Assembly (NCBI GenBank): GCA_910591455.2
Contig: OU342819.1
Span: forward strand, 3,194,501-3,258,500
From: Pholis gunnellus
Lineage: Eukaryota > Chordata > Actinopteri > Perciformes > Pholidae
Direction: 5' to 3'
DNA length: 64,000 bases
In this document: piece after piece, positions 33,641 to 51,626 of the stretch
How positions within the stretch are numbered: the first letter of the stretch is position 1
Layout of the letters: each line of letters opens with the position of its first letter
Made by a program: the position numbers and the translations under genes
Notes under the pieces: generated by a model
What the model was told of the DNA's origin: nothing
The model's database searches: none
Seen by the model: the letters and a program-made list of their open reading frames with translations, nothing else

Positions 33641-34076
33641 TAACGTGTGTTTATGCATGGCACTGGCTCATAGGCCATCACTCATTTTTTTCATTTCCAC
33701 ATTTATGTTTAAAATTAAAACATCAATTTGAATAGCTTGTATGATTATCATGCAATTGACAGACAGTGTTGATATTGGCATTAGTATCAGCTGACAAGGT
33801 GTGTTTATAAATGGCAGTGGCACGGCCCCCCTACTCACTGTGCCTTCACATGTTTAAAATAAAAACATGAATATATCAACCTGAGTATTTGAATAGCTTA
33901 GTATTGAATGCACAATAAACATACATTGTATGCAACATACAATGTATGTTTATACATGGCAATAGGCCCAGTTTAATATAAAACACAATGTTATACAGTA
34001 TATATAGTCGGGGGTCCCTGCTCCATCTCTCTATCAGTTTGGGGGTCCTTGGCCTGAAAAACGTTGAAGACCCCTG
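33640..34076 (-). mobile_element. hAT-like element end with internal tandem units
   Basis: The right end at 34076 reads aacgttgaagacccctg (minus strand CAGGGGTCTTCAACGTT), a hAT-type terminus, with tgggggtcc and cgggggtcc blocks just inside. Upstream, three related units about 150 bp apart carry tgtttat-catggca-tgg motifs (33650, 33802, 33946). No left end or target duplication was found. Confidence 0.5.
33915..33953. repeat. Perfect inverted repeat, 18-bp arms, 3-nt spacer
   Basis: Arms ataaacatacattgtatg (33915-33932) and its reverse complement (33936-33953) flank caa. Able to extrude as a cruciform. Lies in the hAT-like element. Confidence 0.97.
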
Positions 34077-35021
34077 ATCTAAGACATAAAGCCATGCACA
34101 TGAATGATCATAACAAATGTTTCTCGATCTAAAGCATTAAGATTCAGTTTCAAATTCTGAGAAGGAAATGCACATTCCATTGTTTATTTATTGTTGGCCT
34201 AAAAGTAGTCAAATGTACATAAATCGTATGGTTTTTACTTGACGGGAATTCATTTTTAGGTAAATGTGTGATCAGCTGAATTCTTGCTTTGGTTATTATG
34301 ATAGAAGGGGGTGACGGTGACCGCCGACGGGTGTTCACATGAGGCCAACAGCAGCAGCATCAACAACCAACTCCAATATGTATGAACACATTATTGTATC
34401 CAATTGTCCCTTTAGAAAAACACTATTTCCTGTCACTCAAGTCTTGGTGAAATAAGAAAAAGGTGCCGCCACGTGCCCAAAAACATGTCACTCATTGGAC
34501 TGCTGCAGAAAACATGCGTTACATTTGTTACAATGTGTTTTCATTTTCTCTGTGTTCTTCCTTCTGTTTTAATGAACTCTCAGTGTCTTCACGGAGCAGC
34601 TTGTGTGCATTAGAACTGAAGACTATAGACCAATGGACAGGAAGTGTCTGTTTTACAGAGGACACCTCGACACACCAGAGGAAGCACATGTTAAATATTA
34701 CAATTCATGTATCCATTTATCGGCTTCACTTCCAGGGTCCTCTCAATGCGCGTGGCTCACTGGTGACTTACAGCAGCTTCATGTTGCAAATGAGCTAAAC
34801 GACAAAAAACGGTATCATGTTTCACTTTTTGCTTACTTTACTTTTCCTCCTTACACATGTCCAGTTCCTTTTTTTTTACCAGCTATTTCAATGGTTACAA
34901 TGTCTGTTTTCTTCTTCTTCTATGACCTTAATATAACTTTTATTAGATGGGAAAGAAATCACTTTCCCAGATGCTGAAGTACTGTCTGCCATGAGCTGAG
35001 CCTCATCACCTGCTTCTGCTG

Positions 35022-35057
<36 letters not shown>

Positions 35058-35135
35058 CCCCCTCTTTTCTGGTTGCAGTCTCAACTCTATCACCATGGAA
35101 ACAGCTAAAATGCGGAGAGGTGAGGTGTGTGTGTT

Positions 35136-35177
<42 letters not shown>

Positions 35178-35651
35178 CGAGACTGTGAAGGTATAGAAAA
35201 ATCTTTTGAAGGACACGCATAGATTAAAGGTGAGTGTGTTTTATTGACCCTGTCTCTGAATACTTACCTACCTTCTCTCACACACACACACACACACACA
35301 CACACATGATTTGACATGATACAGTTCATCGAAGCGATTTCCTTTTTTTCAGACACATGAAGAAGAGGGAAAGCAGAGATCTTTCGCTTTCCCTCTTCTT
35401 CTTTTTTTCCAAACCACTTAGTCTCTTCCTCTCTTTTCTTGTGCCACCCCCCCCCCCCCCCCCCCCTTTCAGAGCACACGTCCACCTGACATCACAATGA
35501 GAGCCTCTATCTTATTCATTTTTTGGGTGACCCCCAAAGGGAATCAAGCGCCCTAAGAACGCCTGGCTGTGTTAATGCCACGGTCTCTCCATTGAGCCAC
35601 CGGACCCCTCTCCCTCTCTTTCCTGCTTTCCTTCTGTGTCTCCCAGCCTCT

Positions 35652-35693
<42 letters not shown>

Positions 35694-36702
35694 TTTCTTC
35701 CTGCCTCTAAAAAGCCAGATGGGCCAGAGCTCCTTTTCTTCTTGAGGCCCGGTGCACGTGCCGAGGACACAGGGCCTCACAGCGTTTAATTCACAAGCTT
35801 TAAACGCCTCCTTCTTTTAACCCCCGTGACCAACACCATCACCCACCTCCCTCCCTCCCTCCCTCCACACGCTCTCTCTCTCTCTGCTTTCTGTCCTCGC
35901 TGCCCCCCTCTACTCTATTCTATCATCTCTTCTTCAGTTACACTCTTCTCCGCTCTGCTTTGTTCTATTTTTGTCACGTTTCCTGTTTCTTCTCCTGTTC
36001 ATTTGTTCTATTCCCTGTTCTCTGCTGAATTCTATTTTACTGTTTATTTCTTTTTAAACATACAGCAGCTCCTTTTTTGTACACACATACATGTGCAGTA
36101 TAAGCTGCATGCACACATAGTGTGACTATACTTTAGTGAGCTTTTATTTGATAAACTGGATTTTTAATTCTCTGAATAACTTTGAACCGCGTAAACTCCA
36201 TCTCCTGAGGAAGATGTTGTAATATGATCAAAAGCTCCTGAACAGCTACTAAATTACTGGACCTTTTGGTGATTATTTTTTTTCAACTTCTGTTTCAAAG
36301 GTCAAGAATTTAATTTACTCTATTCATTTATTTTTCAGGGGCAACACACTTTAGTCAACGGCAACACAAGCTCATGTTCTGTAACCTGACATCCATAGAC
36401 ATCAAAGCAGAAATAAGTTGCCCTACTCAAGCAACATTTTAGGTTGTTGGAAGAGACAGAGTTGAATTTATTTTCCTTGTCCTTTAAAAGTTCAAAAAGA
36501 TTACAGCCTGCAGAGGTGCAGAATTTATTTTTACAAATTGCACACTCATGTTCACATTCAAACCACATTTCTACTGTCATGAGATGATGGCGATGGAAAA
36601 CAGCTTCTTCATTAGTCATTTTCAGGTGGAGAAGATGAAGATGGAGGGATGCAGAAGTCACAGCTGAGTGCCGGTTGATCTACCACCTGCAGGCTTGTTT
36701 GA
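34077..36702. other. Intergenic, simple-repeat rich, no gene seen
   Basis: Contains (CA)n 35025-35056 with an inverted (TG)n 35139-35169, (CA)n 35280-35306, a 20-C run 35447-35466 and (CT)n 35658-35691. Frames across these tracts are low complexity. No splice-bounded exon seen. Confidence 0.6.
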
Positions 36703-37077
36703 CCTCCTCCTCCTCCTCCTCCTCCTCCTGCTCCTTCTCCTTCTCCTCCTCCTCTCTTACTAAGCCACTGAACCTGACAGAGAGATGCTACATCTCGCAT
36801 CAACAGTGACCGCTGAGGACGGTGGGCCTTGCCTTTGGCTGAGCTGGTGTGTAATGGGACTTAATTAGGTTAATTGATCAAATGGTGGAGAGATGAATTA
36901 CATCAGTCAAGGCAAGAGTCTGAAGACAAAGATTTTCCTGCATTTTAAGATGCTTCTTCTTCGTCTTCTTCTTCTTCTTCTTCTTCTTCTTCTTCTTCTT
37001 CTTCTTCTTCTTCTTCTTCTTCTTCTTCTTCTTCTTCTTCTTCTTCTCCTCCTCCTTCTTCTTCTTCTTCTTCTCCT
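36703..37077. repeat. (CCT)n patch and long (CTT)n triplet tract
   Basis: CCT/CTT mixture at 36703-36754; then a CTT/GAA tract at 36953-37077, perfect from 36964 to 37046 (about 27 units) and then interrupted by CCT. A homopurine-homopyrimidine mirror sequence that can form intramolecular triplex. Confidence 0.95.
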
Positions 37078-37307
37078 TGTGTTTTCGGTGCAGCCTGCGT
37101 GGTCCCGAGGTCAGGTCATCTAAAGGAAACTGCTTTATTTAGCGCTGTCTGACTCCTAATAGTTATTGAATGTGGTCAGTCTTTATTCGGGGATTATTCG
37201 GGTTAACGTGGAAATAATGAGGTGGCCGATCTGGAGGCGGTGTTGGGGGGTCGCAGTGAAATCGATGGACACACTGAGTTAATTATGAGAAATCAATTAA
37301 AAGGAGA

Positions 37308-37343
37308 GGGGGGGGGGGGGGGGCAACCCGCAGGCCTGGAGAC

Positions 37344-37413
<70 letters not shown>
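37308..37413. repeat. Poly-G run next to a 69-bp CT tract
   Basis: Sixteen G at 37308-37323, then (CT)n at 37345-37413 with one interruption near its start. Confidence 0.95.
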
Positions 37414-37419
<6 letters not shown>

Positions 37420-37683
37420 CTTTTCTTCTTCTCGCACTAAAAATGAGAGGAAACGATTTATGCCGGTTCACCTTTTCCTTTTTCACTATACGAGCTCTCG
37501 TACCAGTTTGTTTTATGATCCAGATGTCTCCTCTTTAAAACACAAACGCGCTCACACAGCAAGTTACACCAAACAAAGTCCTCCATGGGGTTCTCTGAGG
37601 CGAGGTGTTTGGTTTTCCCTCCCCAAAATGTCGAGGCTGCAGGTAAATGAATGGAAATCCCATCGGTCAGTGACGTGAACACG

Positions 37684-37728
<45 letters not shown>

Positions 37729-39560
37729 CAATTGGATTTCACCCTGATCTTAAGGGTAAACACACTCGGTCCAACAATCTGCTGTCCATCCGAACCCAGC
37801 ATGGAGACAGACACGCGCGCTGTAAACAGAAGCCATTGATCCCTTTAATACACCTAAATTCACGATCAATACATTTTGCACAATGATCAGCTCATCACCA
37901 CGCACGTGTGCACGTCTGAACGTGCACGTCTGAACTCCTCAAGCAAGTGGCGATGTTGTTTCAAACTAACTCCTTTTAAATTATCATTCGAATGCAGCCT
38001 CGATCCGTTCAAACGTCCGAGTGTGTTTATATTTAATGATTAAAGCCACGATGTTCTTTCGGGATTTTTTTACATCAGAATTCATTTCAGACCTTTTTTT
38101 TTTGTTCTTCATGACAAAAAGCCTTTTTTCTAACCCACGAGGATCACGAGCTGTTTATGAATGAAAATGGAATTAAATACAGACCTTACCTAAATGAGTA
38201 CCTAAACTTTGATTTAATCCTAGCAGTCGCATCGCCACATACTCGCGTCTTTAATGTAATCTGATTGAGGAGTCATTTGGTAAATGAAGAAATCCGCAGG
38301 AGCGTTCTTCATGCTTCATGTCTGACTATACGGATTAATTAATAGGAATCAGAACGTGCATATGTATATAGTGTACTTTCATCTACTACAAGTATTTTGG
38401 CAAATACAAGAAAACTATTTTTTTAATCTTTAAAACTGTTATTATTTTGGTTTCAAATTCTTGATTGTTCTCCAAAATGTATTTGAAGTCGGTTCTCATT
38501 TTTCGTTTTGCATATTAAAAGGTCGTCTGTTTCTGTCAAATACAAACAAAAATGCACGGATCTTCGTGTTTATTCCACGAATTTAAATACTTTGCTTATA
38601 TGCAAATAAGACACAGTTGGTGCAAACGTGTAATTTTTGCTATTATGTATAATAGTAAATGCCAAATAACAATGAAACATACCGCAGCGTGTCAATCTGC
38701 ACGTATTTGTATTTATTCTGGTGAAGTTTTGATTCATGCATGAATGTAAATGGCCTGTCGCCGATGCGCCGGAAGAACGGAAAAGAATTGGATTATTTGT
38801 CACTAAAAAATATACAAAATGTAAGAGAATAATGTTTTATTAAAAGCAACAAAGTGGACGTAAACGAAATTAAATGCATGAATAAATGATCCGAAATAAA
38901 TACATTTAAAAAAATCACCGGAAGACAACCAGGAAAGTTGCGTCATTGCCATTCAGTTGTATTTAGTTCATTCATTTCTTTTGTGCATAAACATGAACAT
39001 ACATTTAAATAATATGCATTAGGCTTCACATGTAGATTTTAATATCATTGTGTGAATACGGTTAAGAAAGAATGTCCACTTTGTGCCTGGAAATTGCCAC
39101 GACTTTCAAAAGTCCATTTGTCATCCATCGATTTCCCATCCCAACCCAAACAGTTTCACTTCCATTTGAATTGATGAATAATTACCACAATGTCATACCT
39201 GGGGGGTCACTGGTCCCCTGATGCTTACAACAGTCTTCATATCTTTCCGGGTCGAATTTCTAAACGTTTTTCCGTCCATTTGAGAAACTTATTACTAAAT
39301 TATTAAATGTATATTTAAACTTTACCTTTAGGTTCTTTGAATATTGATTCCTTATATTGTGAATCTCAAGAAAGAGAGTTGAGGCCTTCACAATTCTCTG
39401 TGGAGAAATAAATAAAAGAGAGAGAACATGCAGTTGAGGTGAATTATTTATTAGCTTTTATAAAAACAGGAGAGCACTGTGACACAAACGCTACCTCCTT
39501 AAACATCTGTAATTGGAAATATATATTCTCCAGCAAACTGCTACACCAACATACACATGA
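37414..39560. other. Intergenic, AT-rich, no gene seen
   Basis: Starts with a (CA)n tract at 37687-37725, then long AT-rich sequence. No exon, RNA gene or recognisable transposon. Confidence 0.6.
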
Positions 39561-39589
39561 GACCTGCGTAATAAAGCAGCGCTATCGCC

Positions 39590-39830
39590 ACTGAGGCCGT
39601 GGAGTGATTCTTTGTGTCTCGATTGGCTTTTTCATGAATTTGCGGGGTACGTCTGTCACTGACGGCCTCGCGAGCCCAGACCCCGACGCCTTGACCCCTT
39701 GGGTCAAAGGTCAGCCGGCCACTCCGCCATTACCGCAACTCATCAGCTCTCTGCAGACACCCGGCGGACCCGGCTCGTTTGTAATTACGGGTAAGTACCC
39801 TGTGGGCCCAATAATAACTCCCTTCTAAAC
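39590..39830. promoter_or_regulatory. GC-rich island with nuclear-receptor and homeodomain sites
   Basis: Sharp rise in GC within AT-rich DNA. Contains GGGTCAAAGGTCA (39701-39713), a DR1 element for HNF4/RXR/COUP-TF type receptors, which overlaps the palindrome ttgaccccttgggtcaa, plus a taattac homeodomain core near 39781. A donor-like cgggtaagta at 39788 and an open frame ending SFVITG could also mean a small exon, but no start or partner is visible. Function is inferred. Confidence 0.35.
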
Positions 39831-41411
39831 TAACCTACATTAGCCGTTAGCTTACAGCCCAAACCAGTTGTTCATGCTAAGCTAGCGGAAGTGTTTCCTC
39901 GTGAGTTACCGCTGTAATTTATGGAGGCATTCGTTAGTTGACGTCACATTTTTCTAAACCACATGCTATCCAGCAGCTCGACGGAAGCAATGCACAGCTT
40001 CATTGGGCTATTCAAGATGTTTAAACAAATGTTCAGTTATAAAATCATTAGCTAGCTCTGTTAGTGCAAAGCTAACTGAGTAGCTAGCTTATTCCCCTAA
40101 TTATGCCAGTAGTTAGTAGTTCTGTAGGTCTGTAGGTCGGCTACACAATCTCGATATTATGGATGAATTGTAAATGTGACTTCTGCTCTATGCACTGGAG
40201 CTTAACAATGTTGGACAAATTATTCAATCAGACCTACAGTTTGCATGTTCCAGAATGAACACATTTACAGTAACAGTTTTTTCATGATATACAATTCTTC
40301 CATATAGTGGATCTGATCAGCTTATTTATATATTTTTAAGTGAGGTAGGCTACATGACCAGTGAGTTACATGTCATCATTAACCTTCCTCACCTTAAACG
40401 TATGAATGTAATCAGTGTGAAAAGCTGATCATTATCATCAACAAATTATTATGAAATAATTGTGTAGTCATTCAAATGCTGTGATGGTAAAGTTGTGCAG
40501 CCAAGCACAAACTGTAGGCTGTTAAATAATATTCCCTCCATTGCTCCGTGGAGAATAAGGATCAGGACTGTCCAGTGACTGATAAGAGAAGAAAAGCCCC
40601 TCACTCCTACCCCCCGTGGTTCACTGTCATCTCTGTGTTACTCAGCAATATGAAGGGAGTTCATCCCAAACCAACTGATAACATCTCTGGGTGTATATCT
40701 TTAATTTCTGCTTGACCGTGTCCAAAAAAAAATCATTTTTTTTAATCCATGCAACTAACTTTTTTTCTGACATCAAATGGCTTCCAGCTAACGTCTGATT
40801 TATGAAATTAAAAAAATGATTAACCGCAATCATGATAGCCATTGCACGTATCGACTCGTCGCTGAGTGTATTGACGTCTGTGTAAAGCGCACAATAGTCG
40901 ACATTTGACCGCGTTCTTCGATAAATAGTGGAAATGAAGCTTGGGAGGTCAGGGAAACAGTAACTCCCCTCCGATTGATTTCCAATAATCCGCTCATTGC
41001 CTGTCTGATCCGCAGGATGCGGGCTACAGGGGGGGGCTGTTTCCGTGGTGACCGGTGTGGTGATAATAGCAGTTAATGAGATTTTAACCCCGAATAAGGA
41101 AGAAGACAGGAAGTGATGAGCGTTTGCAGGAAGGACTAAAGGCGGGATTCATCAATGGATGACCCCCGGCCTGATCAATGCTGATCCGTGACTAGGCAGC
41201 CCCGACCCCCTTCCCTCTGAGACGGCCCAGGTAAATCCCATTCCTCAGTAACAGACACATGCGTTAGGACATGCATTTGCACACGTCACTGAAACACACA
41301 CAAAAACATAGACACGGTAGTGCACGTATGTAAACACACACCACTCGCTTTACAGAGATGGAGCGGTGGTTGGACGGCTGGCTCTCTGTCCAGCTGGTTA
41401 GGATGCCCTTG
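39831..41411. other. Intergenic, no gene seen
   Basis: AT-rich to 40850. From 40910 to 41230 the sequence is more balanced (gattgatttccaataatccg, ggcctgatcaatgctgatcc) and looks like a conserved non-coding block, but conservation cannot be tested here. Confidence 0.5.
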
Positions 41412-41467
41412 AGGTCAAAGGTCAACTTCATCCCAGACACATGACCTCATCCACCAAAGGTTGACCT
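41412..41467. promoter_or_regulatory. Cluster of nuclear-receptor half sites with a perfect DR1
   Basis: AGGTCAAAGGTCA at 41412-41424 is an exact DR1; tgacctc and aaaggttgacctc follow within 45 bp in inverted sense. Precedes a (TG)n tract at 41480-41520. Confidence 0.4.
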
Positions 41468-41475
41468 CTCTGGGC

Positions 41476-46560
<5,085 letters not shown>

Positions 46561-46680
46561 ACACCATCCTGAGTTATGGGCCCGGCCCATTGATTTCCAG
46601 CCTGCCAGCCAAGCCAAGAGGAACTCAGGGGTCGTAAGAGAGCCCTGCCGCTATTGATTGGCCCCAGATCAACCCCACCG
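46561..46680. promoter_or_regulatory. Conserved-looking non-coding block with ATTGATT cores
   Basis: GC-balanced island holding cattgattt (46588) and ctattgattg followed by gcccc (46651), in the shape of Onecut/HNF6-type sites. Inferred from motif and composition only. A (CA)n tract follows at 46694-46724. Confidence 0.3.
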
Positions 46681-46691
46681 CCGCCTCCCCA

Positions 46692-46727
<36 letters not shown>

Positions 46728-47439
46728 CCCAACCGCAGTCCTACGGCATGTGGCCTTGCCATACCTTCAGATTCTCTCTACATTTCTATGGCTCTCCTCT
46801 CGCTACCTATCTGCCCTCTGTCTGTCTCCCAGCGTGCCACCGGCTATATTTGTGCCGCGCGGCGGTGTCATCTCCATCACTCACTTCTTTTTAGTGAGAA
46901 ATATTTTTATTGACAGATTTTATGAGTTGCGGGAGGCATCTAACAAAACCGCTTCCCTCTGCCTCCCTATACCTGCTCTGCCCCACTCCTGATGCTTCCG
47001 CTACCTTTTCATCTCCATCGGCACGTTAAAGCCAACACTCCACCCGAAACCTTCGCCTTCTGTCGACTTGAAAGGTGGCTGTCAAACATTTTTTGTCTTT
47101 TTTTCCTCACAGAGAAAGCAGCTGTGGTCGGTCAAATATCTTTAGAATTTAATGTGCAAATTAGTCAGAGCAACCTTTAAAGCCTATGTTGTTTTGAAAA
47201 GGGACTCAACATTCAACCAACTGTAAATGTGCAGTACCCGAGCTGAAAGGCTGGTTCTCATCGGCAGTCCCTCTGTCTGATGTAGTTGGGCATCCAAGAA
47301 TAATACAAAAGATACAATATGTACAATAGTTAAAAACGTACTACAACTTGTCAAAATGTTGTTGGATGTGCTGAATCTCGTTTGAGTAGAATGTGACGGA
47401 TAGACTCCCCTCAATGGACTGCCAGCTCATTGTGTTGGA

Positions 47440-48060
47440 GTGGTTCGAGGGTGCGCGTGGGAGTCGTGTTTGTGTTATCGGGGGGGCAAGAGCTCCTGGT
47501 GTAGCCAAGAACCACTCTGGAATCGGGCCTTGGAACGGTGTGGGCAGGCAAGCACCTGGTGGCCACACTTGTACCAAAAGGGCCTGGTCAGGCTCAGTAT
47601 GGGGCCGCCCACAAAGTCAGGTCTAAAAGTCTAGTGTGTAACCCGTCCGGTGAAAGGGAAGGTGAAGGCCTTGGTGGCAGAAAGTTGCATGTGGAATTTG
47701 GATAGAGGCTGCTTTTTTAGAATTTGGGTCGTCAGTGACTATTGTCATGGTTGTCCCGGGGAACTCTAGAGTCAGCAGTCGGAGGAGTTTTAACGTCAGA
47801 GTTAGTTAGCAGCCAAGAAGCCAAAAGAGTGGAGGGTAATGTAGCTCTGCTGGTGTCCTCAGAGCATCCTCCACCATCCGCTGCCTAAAAGCATTGGATT
47901 GCCCTCTTCCTGTTGGGGAACGAAACCCTGGGGTCTAAGTCAGAAGATTTGTGCTCCCATTTGGTCTTAGGATCCACCAGGAAGAACTGGACATGGTTGG
48001 GGAGAAGAGCAGCTTCGGTACATAGCTTAGCCTGCTACCACCATTTATTAGCAGGCGGAA
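47440..48060 (+). mobile_element. Decayed LINE-like retrotransposon remnant
   Basis: Pieces resemble, in order, a common fish LINE: ggggcaagagctcctggtgt and caccaaaagggcctggtcag-type leader text, accatccgctgcctaaaa inside the ORF, and ggatccaccaggaagaactg before a tail-like cctgctaccacc. The order and + orientation fit one internally deleted copy. No open reading frame survives. Family not assigned. Confidence 0.4.
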
Positions 48061-49920
48061 ATTGACAATTCTGATGGCAAGGTGTATGTTTTTTCAACTT
48101 ATCAACCTCAATGAGCGAGATTAAAACCCCCTGGACCCGAGCGAGCCCCATTTGGGGTTTACAAGATTTTTAATCTATCTATGCCAAAATGATGCCAAAC
48201 AGCTCTGTTAGGATAGATTGTACAATATGAGTGACAAATAAAGTGAAATATATAATTATAAAGTATATAAAATGAGAATTTTGCATGTTTTTGTTTAGAT
48301 AAACACCTATAATTGGGGTTTGCTTCACTTTATTTACACCAAATCTTTTTGTGAGGTACCTGCACCCTTTGTGCTATGAATTGGGAATGTTTTTAGGCTA
48401 GCCAGGGCCTCATTTAATAAATTACAGTGCTTTTTCTTCAGACGAACTTGGGAATTTTCCCTGTTTGCTGTGTTTGCTGTGTTCAGCTACTATTAACCAG
48501 TAACATATACACAATATTTACTCATCTCATCAAATCTCACAATCGTGTTAGTGTTATTCAAGCATCAACATTTTTAAAATAGACCTTGTAGTTACAGAAT
48601 TGTAGTCTCTTTTGTATGGGTTACAATTTTCGAGAAAAGGCCTAAAAAAGGCTTAGGGTCCAAAAGGCTACAACCTCCGACTGGTTAAATCCTCTGATCA
48701 GCTTGTTGTGACTTGGCACTTTCTTTCTTTACTTCTGAATTGTATTCCTTCTTCTTTGATCATTGTGTTCTTCCTCCCTCTTTCTTACAGATCACTGTGA
48801 GTGACCTGGTCTTGAAAGTGAGCTGAGCAGTGTGAGCTGATGGACCTGGATTCAAACCTGCAACCCTGGAGGCAGTTAGTTTACAAGGTAAATGCATTTA
48901 ATTGTGTACTGCAGCCCTCTCTACTTCTCTCCTCCCTCCGTCTCCTCTCGGCCTCTGTGTAAGCAGTGGGTGGGGGGTGGTGGGGGGTTGTTAAACATTT
49001 TTCTTCCTTGTTAATTGTTTTGACTTGTGCCATTGGCATCCCGATTAGGCCCCATTGATTTCCCACTGCTAAGTGCATTGATTTCTACATTTCTCATTGA
49101 TCCTCGCTTCTAAATCTACCCACACACACACACACACTGTGTGTCTGTCTCTCTCTTTCTCTCCATGAACACCACGCGGGCCGGACATGTGTGTGCGTGC
49201 GTGCGAGTGTGTGTGTGTGTGTGAGAGCGAGTGAGGGGAAGACGGAGAGAGAGGGAAGCAGATAGAGAGTAAACATGGAGAAAAAAGATGCAGACAAAAA
49301 AGAGATTTGAGACTTGAGTCGATGGTGTTTATGTACTACAAGAAAAGGGATTATAAGATGTGTGTGAATAAGATGCAGGTGTGTGTGTGTGTGTATGTGT
49401 GTGTGTGTGTGTGTGTCTGTGTTGGAGACAGAAAAGGTCCTCAGGAATCTTTGGTTGTTTTCATACTCCATAATTTAAGGAATCTATTTTAAATGGAGAA
49501 ACCTCCGCTTGCTTCACATACAACAAATATAACTTAGGAAATACAATATTAATATGAACAGTAATATGTCTTTGGGTCAGACAGCTGATTCTGCCTTATT
49601 TTGAAAGAATTCGCTTCAAAGTTTAAATCTGTTTTATAGGAATATTTTGATCAAATTTGTTAACTTTGAATATATTCAGCGTCACTGTATAAAATGCTAA
49701 TTCAGCACCAGAAAACTTGAAGAAAGACGACATTTTAAACACCTTTTAGGTCTCAAATTTGTAGGTTTTTTTTGCAGTTATGTCTTGCTATCATTCTCGT
49801 ACACACACACACACACACACAGTCTCTCTCTTTCCTCTTGATCGTATTCCATGGTGTCCAGGAGAGTCGGGTCTGATCCTCTCAGTGTTTAAGGCTCTCA
49901 TCTCCCCCCATGTCTGCAAC

Positions 49921-49960
<40 letters not shown>

Positions 49961-50077
49961 CAGGCTGTACGGGCTGGAAAGCTCCATCCATGTCATTGGC
50001 ATTACCTCGAGCCTTGATGCTGCATTTGTGCTAAGCTAAGCTGTTTGGGCCTCTCTGAGCACGATAGCCACAGTCTT

Positions 50078-50122
<45 letters not shown>

Positions 50123-50745
50123 CTTTTTTCGTGCATCCGTGCATGTTCAGGTGCGTTTGCATGTACGTGACTATCTTGCACGAGTGTGTCGGTCCGGTGT
50201 TTCCGTACTTTCCTGCTCGTTACGGTGCGTTTGCATGCGTGTGCCACTAAGCATGTACATACATTTGTGTCTGTGCGTGTACCAGCACGTGAATCTGTGT
50301 GTGTGTGTGTGTGTGTGCGAGCGCAAAAAAGCCGATATTGCCCCCTTGCCCTCCGTCCCCCTCCCTCACATCTCACATCTTTAATCCATTACAACCAATC
50401 CAGGATGAAATAGGATGCAGAACATGTGTGAAACACCAACACCGGGAAATTCAGCCAATTTTCAAAGTCGAAATAAAATAATGCGAACAATGAAAGAGAA
50501 TATGCATGAAAAAAAGAAGAAGAAAAAAAAATCCCCCGGCTTATGAAGATAAGAAACACAGGAAGACATCCAGCGAGAGAGAAATACGTACTCGCAAAAC
50601 CGATTTCCACGCCGGCCGTGATTTCCCAGCGAGCTCACGAGCTGTAAGCAAGAGCATCGATTCCGCCTCGATGATCGCATCAAGGTGGCGTATCGACAGC
50701 GTCATGTTTTACTCTCCTCTGTGCTCGTCCTCCGCGGCCTTAAGA
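48061..50745. other. Intergenic, no gene seen
   Basis: AT-rich to 48800, then simple repeats: TG near 49380-49417, (AC)n 49801-49821 and 49922-49958, (TG)n 50081-50119 and 50297-50317. A paired cattgattt motif lies at 49053-49086. Confidence 0.6.
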
Positions 50746-51130
50746 GGAATAATGGATATGTAGGAGAGGTATTGGCAGGGCCCGGACCGGCCTATTGACG
50801 ATCTGTCAGCATTGATTACTTAGTCAGGCCGCGAGAAGAAAGGGAGAGACGCATAGACATAGAATGAGAGAGAGAGAGAGAGAGAAAATAGATCAAATGT
50901 CAGGTGCTAAAAATAATGTGTGTGTGTTTATTAGGGTCACTGTCTCATGAATGATTTCCCTCTGTGTTTAGTGTGTACAGGAGTGTGTTTATAATAATCC
51001 ATGTAACACCAAAGTAATAACTCTCTCCTCTTTAGTGTGTGTGTGTGTGAATATTTTTGTGTCTATTAGGCCCGATGTTACAGCGAGGTAATGATTCTTC
51101 CATCTTGCGTGCGCTATCTCTTGGTGTGTG

Positions 51131-51170
<40 letters not shown>

Positions 51171-51260
51171 TTACAGCGGTAGCAGAGGGGTAGGCGGTGA
51201 TATAATTGTAAGCCGGTATTGATTGGGCCCCCTCTTGTTATTGATGAGGGAGAATTTAAT
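50746..51260. promoter_or_regulatory. Two conserved-looking blocks with TATTGAT/ATTGATT cores
   Basis: Block 50746-50835 has cctattgacg and cattgattac; block 51180-51260 has ggtattgattggg (51216) and ttattgatg (51238). A (TG)n tract (51132-51169) lies between. Regulatory role inferred only. Confidence 0.3.
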
Positions 51261-51302
51261 TCAACCAACTCGTTTGTCAACATGACACTGCCATTTAACA
51301 AT

Positions 51303-51304
<2 letters not shown>

Positions 51305-51350
<46 letters not shown>
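51305..51350 (+). repeat. (CT)n microsatellite, 46 bp
   Basis: Perfect CT tract followed by CA-rich sequence. Confidence 0.95.
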
Positions 51351-51354
<4 letters not shown>

Positions 51355-51624
51355 TCACACACTCACACACACACGGAGTAGACAGATAGAGAGCAATAAG
51401 ATCTAATTCTGCGATAGACTTCCCGTACCGAAAAGGATGCGTTCACTTACAGCAGTCAGATTCTGGTTTTCTTGAGATATGTTTATATTTTTTTTTGCAA
51501 AAATAGTAAAGCCTACTGATGCGATACTATAATACAAATGTAATTTAAAAAAATATGTTACTTTATGCAACAAACTTTAATCTTTTGATTCCATGCTTTT
51601 ATAGGATAGATGTCTTAATTGGAG

Positions 51625-51626
<2 letters not shown>

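Noticed and set aside
49260..49300. First exon of another gene near the purine-rich stretch
   Set aside because: No open frame with a donor was found; purine runs are common throughout 48-55 kb.
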